A stretch of 25,033 nucleotides of DNA from the NCBI GenBank assembly GCA_047921395.1, contig JBLRWH010000038.1, positions 1-25,033 of the forward strand, read 5' to 3'. A program made the position numbers and the translations under genes. A model generated the notes under the pieces. That model was given only the letters and a program-made list of their open reading frames with translations. It was not told where the DNA came from and made no database searches. The DNA comes from XN24 sp047921395. GTDB taxonomy: Bacteria > Pseudomonadota > Gammaproteobacteria > Steroidobacterales > XN24. Within the stretch, counting starts at the first letter, position 1; the number at the start of each line of letters is the position of its first letter. Positions 14,169 to 21,336 of the stretch are shown here, piece after piece.

Positions 14169-14298
14169 ACTCATCTCCCGGCGAGCGTACGGCCTGGGCC
14201 GCGCGCTCCCCGCAGGAATTGGCACCGTTGCGGAATGGTGAGTTCCGCAGGTTGCCCCGGCATCAAAGGGCCTGTCCCTCCGCCGGTCTCGATGAGTG
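14169..14298 (-). promoter_or_regulatory. SAM-I (S-box) riboswitch aptamer controlling metB
   Basis: Read on the minus strand, this is a clear SAM-I aptamer. P1 is closed by ACTCATC (14297-14291) and GATGAGT (14175-14169). The conserved core GGAGGGACAGGCCC, then TGATGCC, then GGGGCAACC spans 14282-14250 and includes the kink-turn and pseudoknot elements. The P3 hairpin TGCGGAA/TTCCGCA follows, then GGTGCCAATTCC, matching the GGUGCUAAAUCC of Bacillus examples. A GC-rich P4 hairpin (GGGGAGCG...CGCTCGCC) closes the set. SAM-I riboswitches repress methionine and cysteine genes when S-adenosylmethionine is abundant. They are typical of Firmicutes but also known from some gammaproteobacteria, including xanthomonads. 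It sits directly upstream of metB. Confidence 0.95.
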
Positions 14299-14311
14299 CT
14301 CTTTGTCGTCT

Positions 14312-14339
14312 ACTCTATCGCATTTCGCGGCTCAGGCAA
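14312..14339 (-). promoter_or_regulatory. Candidate promoter of metB overlapping the leuB stop
   Basis: On the minus strand TTGCCT (14339-14334) and TAGAGT (14317-14312) are separated by 16 nt, each matching 4 of 6 consensus bases. The predicted start near 14305 would put the aptamer at the very 5' end of the RNA. The -35 overlaps the leuB stop codon. There is no terminator between leuB and this promoter, so operon readthrough into the riboswitch is also possible. Confidence 0.5.
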
Positions 14340-15420
14340 TGGCCTGGTCCGCCGATGCGTGCAACAAGGCGGACGCCACTGCATCCGCCACCTCCGCGGT
14401 CGTCGCGCCACGCGCGTCCCGACCCACGACGTCGCTCGTGCCGACGCCGCGTGAAACCGTGTCCCAGACCGCCGCCTCGACGGCGGCTGCCTCGACCTCC
14501 AGGCCGAGCGAATGGCGCAACAGCATCGCCGCGCTCAGGATCGCGCCGCAGGGATTGGCGATTCCCCGCCCCGCGATATCTGGCGCGGAGCCGTGGATGG
14601 GCTCGTATAAACCGGGCCCGGTGTCGGCCAGCGAGGCCGACGGCAGCATGCCGATGGAGCCGGTGATGACGGACGCCTCGTCGGTGAGGATGTCGCCAAA
14701 CATGTTCTCCGTGACGACCACGTCGAAGCGGCCCGGGTCGTGGATCAGCTGCATCGCGGCCGCATCCACGAGCGCATGCTCCAGGGCGATGCCGGGAAAC
14801 TCGTCGTGCACGACCCGCGTCGCCGTCTCGCGCCACAGCCGCGATGTCTCGAGCACGTTCGCCTTGTCCACCGAGGTCACCCTCCCGCGGCGCTGCGCAG
14901 CGAGCCGGCAGGCCAGGCGCACGACGCGCTCGATCTCGCCCCGCGTGTAGCTGCACAGGTCGGAGGCCGAATCCGCCGTGCGCTGCTTCTCGCCAAAATA
15001 TATCCCGCCGGTCAGTTCGCGAACGAACAGGATGTCGACGCCCTCGAGCAACCGTTCCTTGAGCGGCGAGGCGGCATACAGTGCCGGGTGCGTAGCGATC
15101 GGGCGCAGGTTGGCGAACACGCCCAGCGCGCGACGCAACGCGAGCAGCCCCTGCTCGGGGCGCACAGGCGCGGACGGATCCGACCACTTCGGCCCACCGA
15201 CCGCGCCGAGCAGCACGGCGTCCGCGGCCTGGCAGGCGGCGAGCGTCTCGCCGGGCAGGGGTTCGCCGGTCGCGTCGATGGCGCAGCCGCCGATGGCCGC
15301 CTCGTAAAACTCGAAGCGATGGCCGAAGCCGCGCGCGACCGCCTCGAGCACGACGCGGGCCGCGGCCGTGACCTCGGGGCCGATGCCGTCGCCGGGCAGC
15401 AACGTGATCAGGCGGCGCAT
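14332..15420 (-). CDS. leuB: 3-isopropylmalate dehydrogenase
   Basis: The third enzyme of leucine synthesis, an NAD-dependent oxidative decarboxylase acting on 3-isopropylmalate. The 362-aa protein has the family's landmarks: ITLLPGDGIGPEV at the N-terminus, LLGAVGGPKW, FANLRPIATHP, ELTGGIYFGEKQR, SVDKANVLETSRLWRE, and the NAD-binding and metal region GSAPDIAGRGIANPCGAILSAAMLLRHS. It is the last gene of the ilv-leu operon, and its ATG overlaps the end of leuD by 13 nt. No terminator hairpin follows its stop; the metB promoter and riboswitch begin immediately. Confidence 0.97.
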   Translation of the reverse strand: MRRLITLLPGDGIGPEVTAAARVVLEAVARGFGHRFEFYEAAIGGCAIDATGEPLPGETLAACQAADAVLLGAVGGPKWSDPSAPVRPEQGLLALRRALGVFANLRPIATHPALYAASPLKERLLEGVDILFVRELTGGIYFGEKQRTADSASDLCSYTRGEIERVVRLACRLAAQRRGRVTSVDKANVLETSRLWRETATRVVHDEFPGIALEHALVDAAAMQLIHDPGRFDVVVTENMFGDILTDEASVITGSIGMLPSASLADTGPGLYEPIHGSAPDIAGRGIANPCGAILSAAMLLRHSLGLEVEAAAVEAAVWDTVSRGVGTSDVVGRDARGATTAEVADAVASALLHASADQAIA

Positions 15421-15995
15421 ACGCGGTTCTCCTCGAAGCGACGGATGTCGTCCTCCTGGCTGAGCAGCCAGCCGAGGGGATCGATGCCGTGCAGCATGCA
15501 GTGGCGCGCGAAGGGTTCCACGTCGAACGCGATCGAGCGGCCGTCGGGCAGGCCCAGCTCGCAGCTCCGGAGATCAATACTGATCTCCACGTCGGGGTGC
15601 GCCATCAGCCAGGCGTGCGAGGCTTCATCGAGCACGACCGCCAGGAGCCCGTTGCGCAACGCATTGCTCCTGAAGATATCCGCGATTTCGGTGCTGATGA
15701 CCGCGCGGAAGCCGTAATCGAGCAAGGCCCACGGCGCATGCTCGCGCGAGGAACCGCAGCCGAAGTTGCGACCCGCGACCAGGATGCGCGCCCCCGCCGT
15801 CTTCGGCTTGTTCAGCACGAAGTCCTCGCGAGGCTCGTTCCGCGCATCGCGCCGCCAGTCGGCAAACAGGTGGCGGCCAAGGCCGCTCTGCTGAGTGGTC
15901 GTCAGGAAGCGGGCCGGAATGATCTGGTCGGTATCCACGTTGTCGACGGGCAGCACCGCCGTGCGCGAGACCAGGACGGAAAACGGCTCGATCAT
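15408..15995 (-). CDS. leuD: 3-isopropylmalate dehydratase small subunit
   Basis: The swivel-domain subunit of isopropylmalate isomerase, which partners with LeuC to isomerise 2- to 3-isopropylmalate. The 195-aa protein shows VDTDQIIPARFL, GRNFGCGSSREHAPWALLDYGFRAVIS, IFRSNALRNGLL and the C-terminal PFARHCMLHGIDPLGWLLS. The ATG at 15995 overlaps the leuC stop as ATGA, so translation is coupled. The frame is open upstream but that part is the shadow of leuC. Confidence 0.97.
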   Translation of the reverse strand: MIEPFSVLVSRTAVLPVDNVDTDQIIPARFLTTTQQSGLGRHLFADWRRDARNEPREDFVLNKPKTAGARILVAGRNFGCGSSREHAPWALLDYGFRAVISTEIADIFRSNALRNGLLAVVLDEASHAWLMAHPDVEISIDLRSCELGLPDGRSIAFDVEPFARHCMLHGIDPLGWLLSQEDDIRRFEENRVCAA

Positions 15996-17413
15996 GCGAT
16001 GCGCCTCTCTGCCTCGGGCAATGACCTCGGGTCGGCAACGGCGCCGGCGATCGCCGACGCCGCGGCCGTGGCCGGGCTGGCCAGCAAGGTACGCGCGCCC
16101 TGCCCCTGGCGACCCTCGAAATTGCGGTTGCTGGTGCTGACCACGTACTGGCCTGCGGCGGCCCGGTCGCCGTTCATCGCGATGCACAGCGAACAGCCCG
16201 ACTGGTGCCACTCGGCGCCGGCCTCGATAAACACGCGGTCGAGTCCCTCGGCCTCGGCCTGCTGGCGGATCTGCTGGCTGCCGGGCACGACGAGGGTGCG
16301 CACACCGCGCGCGACGCGCCGGCCGCGCAGCAGCGCCGCGGCCTCGCGCAGGTCGCTCAGGCGCGAGTTCGTGCAGCTGCCGATGAACACGACCTGCACC
16401 GGGTGGCCGGCGATCGGCGCGCCCGGCTGCAGGCCCATGTAGTCCAGCGCCTTGCGGTGCCCCGCGCCGACCGGCTCGGGGATGCGCCCGCTGACCGGCA
16501 TGACCATGCCGGGATCGGTGCCCCAGGTGATCTGCGGTTCCAGCCCTGAGACGTCGATGCTGACCTCGCGGTCGTAGACCGCGCCCGGGTCGGACACCAG
16601 GCCACGCCAGTCTGCGACCGCCTTGTCCCAGGCCGCGCCGGTCGGCGCCATCGGCCGTCCGGCCAGGTAAGCGAAGGTCGTCTCGTCGGGGGCGACCATC
16701 CCGGCCCGGGCACCGGCCTCGATCGCCATGTTGCACAGGGTCATGCGCTCTTCCATCGACATGGCGTCGACGGCCGCGCCGCGGAACTCGATGACATGCC
16801 CCGTGCCGCCACCGACACCGATCTGCCCGATCACTGCCAGGATGACGTCTTTCGCCGCAACGCCGGGCGACAGGCGCCCATCGATCCGGACCAACAGGGT
16901 CTTCGGGCGCCGCTGCGCCAGGCACTGTGTCGCGAGCACGTGGCCGACCTCGGTCGTGCCGATGCCGAAGGCGAGCGCGCCGAACGCCCCGTGCGTCGTG
17001 GTGTGGCTGTCGCCGCAGACGATCGTCATGCCCGGCTGCGTGGCGCCGAGTTCCGGGCCGATGACGTGCACGATGCCGCGCCGCGAGCTATTGATGCCGA
17101 ACAGCCGGACGCCGGCGCGTCCGCAATTGTCGCCCAGCATCCTCACCTGGTGGCGGGCCGCATGGTCCATGTCCCTCAATCCCTCTGCCCAGCTCGAGGC
17201 ATCGGTCGGGATGGAGTGATCGATGGTCGCCAGGGTCCGCTCGGGACACCGGACCTTGAGGCCGCGCTCCCGCAGCACGGTGAAGGCCTGGGGCGAGGTG
17301 ACCTCGTGCACCAGATGCAGGTCGACGTACAACACCGCGGGCGTATCCGCCGTCTCCGGCGCGACGATGTGCCGGTCCCAGACCTTCTGGAACAGGGTGC
17401 GCGGCGCGCTCAT
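15992..17413 (-). CDS. leuC: 3-isopropylmalate dehydratase large subunit
   Basis: The [4Fe-4S] catalytic subunit of isopropylmalate isomerase, an aconitase-family enzyme of leucine synthesis. The 473-aa protein opens TLFQKVWDRHIV. It carries VCGDSHTTTHGAFGALAFGIGTTEVGHVLATQ, and cluster cysteines at 347 (GSCTNSR), 407 and 410 (GCSLCIAMNGD), followed by STSNRNFEGRQG. The size is normal. The ATG at 17413 overlaps the ilvE stop by 4 nt, and its own stop overlaps leuD by 4 nt, so ilvE-leuC-leuD appear translationally coupled. Confidence 0.97.
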   Translation of the reverse strand: MSAPRTLFQKVWDRHIVAPETADTPAVLYVDLHLVHEVTSPQAFTVLRERGLKVRCPERTLATIDHSIPTDASSWAEGLRDMDHAARHQVRMLGDNCGRAGVRLFGINSSRRGIVHVIGPELGATQPGMTIVCGDSHTTTHGAFGALAFGIGTTEVGHVLATQCLAQRRPKTLLVRIDGRLSPGVAAKDVILAVIGQIGVGGGTGHVIEFRGAAVDAMSMEERMTLCNMAIEAGARAGMVAPDETTFAYLAGRPMAPTGAAWDKAVADWRGLVSDPGAVYDREVSIDVSGLEPQITWGTDPGMVMPVSGRIPEPVGAGHRKALDYMGLQPGAPIAGHPVQVVFIGSCTNSRLSDLREAAALLRGRRVARGVRTLVVPGSQQIRQQAEAEGLDRVFIEAGAEWHQSGCSLCIAMNGDRAAAGQYVVSTSNRNFEGRQGQGARTLLASPATAAASAIAGAVADPRSLPEAERRIA

Positions 17414-18375
17414 ACGGCGATCGACGCGATCGGCGCGCTGGCGCGGGCCTCGAGCGGCTGCAGCCAGCCCCAGGCATCGCGCGTCTTGCCGTTGAACAGC
17501 CCGAAGAAACGCTCCTGCACGACCTCGGTGACCGGCCCGCGGGAACCCGAGCCGATCTGGATACGATCCACCGAGCGCACCGGGGTGACCTCGGCCGCGG
17601 TGCCGGAGAAGAACACCTCATCCGCGAAGTACAGCATCTCGCGCGGCATCGTCTGCTCGTGCACCTCGAACCCTGCGTCGCGCGCGAGAGTGATCACGGT
17701 GTCGCGCGTGATGCCGGCGAGAATCGAGCAGGCCGCCGGCGGCGTGTAGATCTGGCCGTCCTTGACGATGAAAATGTTTTCGCCCGCGCCCTCGCCGACC
17801 ATGCCGTCGGTCGTCAGGCCGATGCCCTCGGCGTAACCGTGGCGTTTCGCCTCCATGCTGATGAGCTGGCTGGACAGGTAGCCTCCGGCTGCCTTGGCGC
17901 CGGCCGGAATGGTGTTGGGCGCCACGCGCTGCCAGGAGGATACGCAGACGTCCACGCCGTTCTTCAGGCCCTCGGCGCCGAGATAGGCGCCCCACTCGAT
18001 CGCCGCGATCGCGACCTCCACGGGTGAACCGGCGGGCGCCGTCAGGCCGAGCCCGGCATAACCGCGGAACACCACGGGCCGGATGTAGGCGCCGTTGTCC
18101 AGGTCATTCGCGAGCACCGCCTGGTTGCATGCGGCCAGGATCTCGTCCTCGCTGTAGGGAATCTCGATGCGATACAGCTTGGCCGAGTTGAACAGGCGCG
18201 TGATGTGTTCCTTCAGCCGGAAAGAGCGCGATCCCTCCGGTGTCCGGTAGACGCGTACGCCCTCGAACACCGACGAGCCGTAGTGCAGCGCATGAGAGAG
18301 CACGTGCACGGTGGCGCTTTCGCCGGGGACGAGCCTGCCGTTTTGCCAGATGTAGCGGGGAAACTGGGACGCCAC
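17410..18375 (-). CDS. ilvE: Branched-chain amino acid aminotransferase (class IV)
   Basis: A PLP enzyme catalysing the last step for all three branched-chain amino acids, transferring the glutamate amino group to the 2-oxo acids. The 321-aa protein shows VHVLSHALHYGSSVFEGVRVYRT, the presumed PLP lysine at residue 161 in GAKAAGGYLSS, and EAKRHGYAEGIGL. EGAGENIFIVKDG, SILAGITRDTVITLA and FSGTAAEVTPVRSVD follow. The start is GTG at 18375, supported by GGAG 7 nt upstream. It sits between leuA (39-nt gap) and leuC (4-nt overlap). Its presence inside the operon completes the branched-chain set on a single transcript. Confidence 0.96.
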   Translation of the reverse strand: MASQFPRYIWQNGRLVPGESATVHVLSHALHYGSSVFEGVRVYRTPEGSRSFRLKEHITRLFNSAKLYRIEIPYSEDEILAACNQAVLANDLDNGAYIRPVVFRGYAGLGLTAPAGSPVEVAIAAIEWGAYLGAEGLKNGVDVCVSSWQRVAPNTIPAGAKAAGGYLSSQLISMEAKRHGYAEGIGLTTDGMVGEGAGENIFIVKDGQIYTPPAACSILAGITRDTVITLARDAGFEVHEQTMPREMLYFADEVFFSGTAAEVTPVRSVDRIQIGSGSRGPVTEVVQERFFGLFNGKTRDAWGWLQPLEARASAPIASIAV

Positions 18376-18414
18376 TTTGATACTCCGTTGCTATTGCCTG
18401 GTTGCGAAATGGAT

Positions 18415-19953
18415 TCAGGCCGCGGCGTCCGCCCCCTGGCGGACGCTGATCCTGTTTACGGCCTGCAGGAAGGCCAGCGCGCTGGCCTGGATGATGTCGG
18501 TGTCGAAGCCCTTGCCCTGCCAGATGCGGCCCCCGTGCGCGACGGACACCACCGCCTCGCCTTGCGCATCCTCGCCGACCGTCACGTTGCGGATGTCGAA
18601 ACTCTTCAGCTCGACCTCGAAGCCGGTGGCCCGCTCGATGGCACGGAACGCGGCCTCCACCGGGCCGTCGCCATCCGCCGACTCGCGGCACGGCCGCCCG
18701 TCGGCATGCACCATCTCCACCTCGGCCGAGGCGCGCGGGCCATCGCCGGAACGGATGCGCAGCGCGGCGAGCCGCCAGGGACCGGTGCCCACGTCGTCGG
18801 AACGCAACACGAGGGCCTCGATGTCCGCGTCGAAGATTTCCTTCTTGCGGTCCGCCAGGGTCTTGAACGCGATGAACGCCCGGTCCAGTTCCGCCTCGTC
18901 CAGCGCCAGGCCGAGCGCCTCGACCCGGCTGCGGAAGGCGTGCCGCCCGCTGTGCTTGCCGAGCACCAGGGTGCTGCCGCCGAGGCCGACGTCCTCGGGA
19001 CGCATGATTTCGTAGGTTTCCTGGTTGCGCAGCATGCCGTGCTGGTGGATCCCGGCCTCGTGCGCAAAGGCGTTCTCGCCCACGATCGCCTTGTTGCGCG
19101 GCACGGCCACGCCGGTCACCGCGGCGACGATGCGGCTGGTGGGGGCGAGCCGGCGGGTGTCGATGCCCGTGTGCACGGGCAGGCGGTCGGCGCGCGTGCG
19201 CACCGCCATGACGACTTCCTCCAGCGCGCAGTTCCCCGCGCGCTCGCCGATCCCGTTGATGGTGCACTCGACCTGCCTGGCGCCGGCCTGCACCGCGGCC
19301 AGGCTGTTCGCCACCGCCATGCCGAGATCGTCGTGGCAATGCACGCTGATGACGGCCCGCTCGATGTTCGGCACGTTGGCGCGCAGGTAGGCGATGCGCT
19401 CGGCAAACTCCGCGGGTACCGCGTAGCCGACGGTGTCGGGGATATTCACGGTCTTCGCGCCCGCGTCGATGACCGCCGTGATGACTTCCGCCAGATAGTC
19501 CAGTTCGGTGCGCGCCGCGTCCTCGGCGGAAAACTCGACGTCGTCACACAGCGCGCGCGCTACGCGCACGCCCTCGACGGCGCGGCGGATGACCTCTTCG
19601 CGGCTCATGCCCAACTTGAACTGCCGGTGGATCGGGCTGGTCGCGATGAACACGTGCAGGCGCGGCCGCTCGGCGTCCCGCAGCGCCTGCCAGGCGCGCT
19701 CGATGTCATTGCCGCCGCAGCGCGCCAGGCCGCAGATGACAGGACCCCGGATCTCCCGCGCGATCAGGCGGACAGACTCGAAGTCGCCGTCCGAAGCGGC
19801 CGGGAAGCCGGCCTCGATGACATCCACGCCCAGCTCGGCGAGCGCCGTGGCGACACGGATCTTCTCGCGGTCGGTCATGCTGCAGCCGGGCGCCTGCTCG
19901 CCGTCGCGCAGCGTGGTGTCGAAAATGATCAGGCGGCCAATATCAGTATCCAT
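18415..19953 (-). CDS. leuA: 2-isopropylmalate synthase
   Basis: The committed step of leucine synthesis: acetyl-CoA plus 2-oxoisovalerate gives 2-isopropylmalate. The 512-aa protein has the catalytic TIM barrel (about 1-290) with TLRDGEQAPGCSM, VIEAGFP, VNIPDTVGYAVP, and the metal and substrate motif HCHDDLGMAVANSLAAVQAGA, followed by GIGERAGNCALEEVVMA. A linker subdomain contains ENAFAHEAGIHQHGMLRN and LGKHSGRHAF. The C-terminal LeuA regulatory domain (about 390-505) is complete, so allosteric inhibition by leucine is expected. The ATG at 19953 overlaps the ilvA stop by 11 nt. Confidence 0.97.
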   Translation of the reverse strand: MDTDIGRLIIFDTTLRDGEQAPGCSMTDREKIRVATALAELGVDVIEAGFPAASDGDFESVRLIAREIRGPVICGLARCGGNDIERAWQALRDAERPRLHVFIATSPIHRQFKLGMSREEVIRRAVEGVRVARALCDDVEFSAEDAARTELDYLAEVITAVIDAGAKTVNIPDTVGYAVPAEFAERIAYLRANVPNIERAVISVHCHDDLGMAVANSLAAVQAGARQVECTINGIGERAGNCALEEVVMAVRTRADRLPVHTGIDTRRLAPTSRIVAAVTGVAVPRNKAIVGENAFAHEAGIHQHGMLRNQETYEIMRPEDVGLGGSTLVLGKHSGRHAFRSRVEALGLALDEAELDRAFIAFKTLADRKKEIFDADIEALVLRSDDVGTGPWRLAALRIRSGDGPRASAEVEMVHADGRPCRESADGDGPVEAAFRAIERATGFEVELKSFDIRNVTVGEDAQGEAVVSVAHGGRIWQGKGFDTDIIQASALAFLQAVNRISVRQGADAAA

Positions 19954-21067
19954 AGGACAGCTCGCCGATCGGGAAGTACGGCATCGCCTGCGGCTGGTGC
20001 CGGGGCCGCGCGCCGGCCAGCGCGCCCATCAGTGTCGCGGCGTCGATGTTGCCGCCGGTCAGCACGACGCCGACCCGCTGGCCGCGCAGTTCGTCGCGGT
20101 GCCGGATCGCCGCGGCCAGGGCGGCCGCGGCCGCGCCCTCGGCCATATGGTGCACGGTCTCGGCATAGGCCCGGATCGCGTCCTGGATCTCGCGCTCCGA
20201 GGCCAGCACCATGCCGTCCAGCAGCGCCCGCATGATCTTCAGGGTCGCATCGATCGGGACGCGCACGGCGAGCCCGTCGGCCAGGGTGTCGATCGCCGCG
20301 AAGGCGTGGTACTCGCCGGTATGCCAGGCATGGTGCATCGCCGGGGCGTTCTCGGCAGAGACGCCGACCACGCGGGTCGCGGGGCTCAGCGCCTTGATGG
20401 CCACCGCGATGCCGGAGGCGAGGCTGCCGCCGCCGACCGGCACGAATACCGTGTCGAGGCGGCCGTCGGCCTGCTCGAGCATCTCCAGCGCGACTGTGCC
20501 GACGCCCGCGACCAGGTCCCTGTCGCGGGCCTGGTGCACGAGACGCGCACCGGTACGCGCGGCGTGTTCCTCGGCGGCGATCATGGCCGCGTCGAAATCA
20601 TGGCCGGCCTCCACGACCTGTGCGCCGAGCGCGGCGATCGCCGCGTTCTTCTCCGGGCAGTTGCCGCGCGGCACGAAGATCGTGCAGCACGTGCCATGCA
20701 GCCGCGCCGCGTGCGCGAGCGAGTGGCCGTGGTTGCCGCGGGTCGCGGTGACAAGGCCGCGTGCGCGCTCCTCCGCCGGCATGTTCGCCAGCAGGTTCAA
20801 GCCGCCGCGAATCTTGAAGGACCCGACACTCTGGGTATTCTCCAGCTTGACGAAGACCTCGCAGCCCACGCGATCGTTCAGCAACGGGTTGCTGACCAGC
20901 GGCGTGGGGGCGAGGTGCTCGCGCACGACCCGCAGGGCCTCCTCGATGTCGCCGAGCGTGACCGACAGCGTATCGGCCGGCGCCGGGGCGCGCTCCGCGT
21001 ACAGTGATGTCTGCAGCTTCTCGATCGCGGCGAACTGGTCGCGTGCCGCGGCTCCGGCGTTCAACAT
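19943..21067 (-). CDS. ilvA: Threonine ammonia-lyase (dehydratase), short form without ACT domain
   Basis: A PLP fold-type II enzyme that deaminates threonine to 2-oxobutyrate, the entry to isoleucine. The 374-aa protein has LENTQSVGSFKIRGGLN with the PLP lysine at 85, ATRGNHGHSLAHAARL, the glycine-rich VPVGGGSLASGIA phosphate loop and VVLTGGNID near the C-terminus. It ends there: the C-terminal ACT-like regulatory domains of E. coli IlvA (514 aa) are absent, so it resembles catabolic TdcB in architecture, with an N-terminal extension of about 35 residues. Xanthomonads have a similar gene at the same operon position. Operon context makes isoleucine synthesis its likely role, but other amino-acid dehydratase activities cannot be excluded. 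ATG 21067 overlaps the ilvM stop by 7 nt. Confidence 0.88.
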   Translation of the reverse strand: MLNAGAAARDQFAAIEKLQTSLYAERAPAPADTLSVTLGDIEEALRVVREHLAPTPLVSNPLLNDRVGCEVFVKLENTQSVGSFKIRGGLNLLANMPAEERARGLVTATRGNHGHSLAHAARLHGTCCTIFVPRGNCPEKNAAIAALGAQVVEAGHDFDAAMIAAEEHAARTGARLVHQARDRDLVAGVGTVALEMLEQADGRLDTVFVPVGGGSLASGIAVAIKALSPATRVVGVSAENAPAMHHAWHTGEYHAFAAIDTLADGLAVRVPIDATLKIMRALLDGMVLASEREIQDAIRAYAETVHHMAEGAAAAALAAAIRHRDELRGQRVGVVLTGGNIDAATLMGALAGARPRHQPQAMPYFPIGELSYGY

Positions 21068-21336
21068 GCCAGGCTCTCTTCCAGTACGACCGCCGGCTCG
21101 CCGGCCGTCAGGCAGGCGACGCTGCGCACGTCGTAGAGCTTCTCGATCTGCTTCGCGAGGGTTTCGACGGAACGCGTCGCGGACCGCACGTGGACGGTGA
21201 TCTCCACTTCCTGCCGGGCGTCGTCCGTGTGCGCGTGCATGCCCGTCACGGAGAAGCCGCGGCGCTCGATGAGCCCGAGGAGCCGGATGATGGCACCCTC
21301 GACCTTCTGGATATTCATTCGCAGCGTGTGGTTCAT
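21061..21336 (-). CDS. ilvM: Acetolactate synthase small (regulatory) subunit, IlvM-like ACT protein
   Basis: A 91-aa single ACT-domain protein (about residues 5-75: LRMNIQKVEGAIIRLLGLIERRGF, VTGMHAH, EVEITVHVRSATRSVETLAKQIEKL, VRSV). Its size is that of IlvM (about 87 aa), not the roughly 160-aa IlvH/IlvN. It would bind and activate the large subunit encoded just upstream. The glycine of the typical ACT N-terminal turn (PG-L) is here EGAIIRL, so I cannot say whether a feedback valine site exists. ATG 21336 overlaps the ilvG stop by 4 nt, and its stop overlaps ilvA by 7 nt. Confidence 0.88.
   Translation of the reverse strand: MNHTLRMNIQKVEGAIIRLLGLIERRGFSVTGMHAHTDDARQEVEITVHVRSATRSVETLAKQIEKLYDVRSVACLTAGEPAVVLEESLAC

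Noticed and set aside
18205..20235. 676-residue plus-strand open frame opposite ilvE, leuA and ilvA
   Set aside because: The three minus-strand genes are full-length and conserved; the plus frame has no recognisable domain and the composition of an antisense shadow. The same applies to the long plus-strand frames at 6724-8088, 10424-12124, 13090-14241 and 22979-24280.
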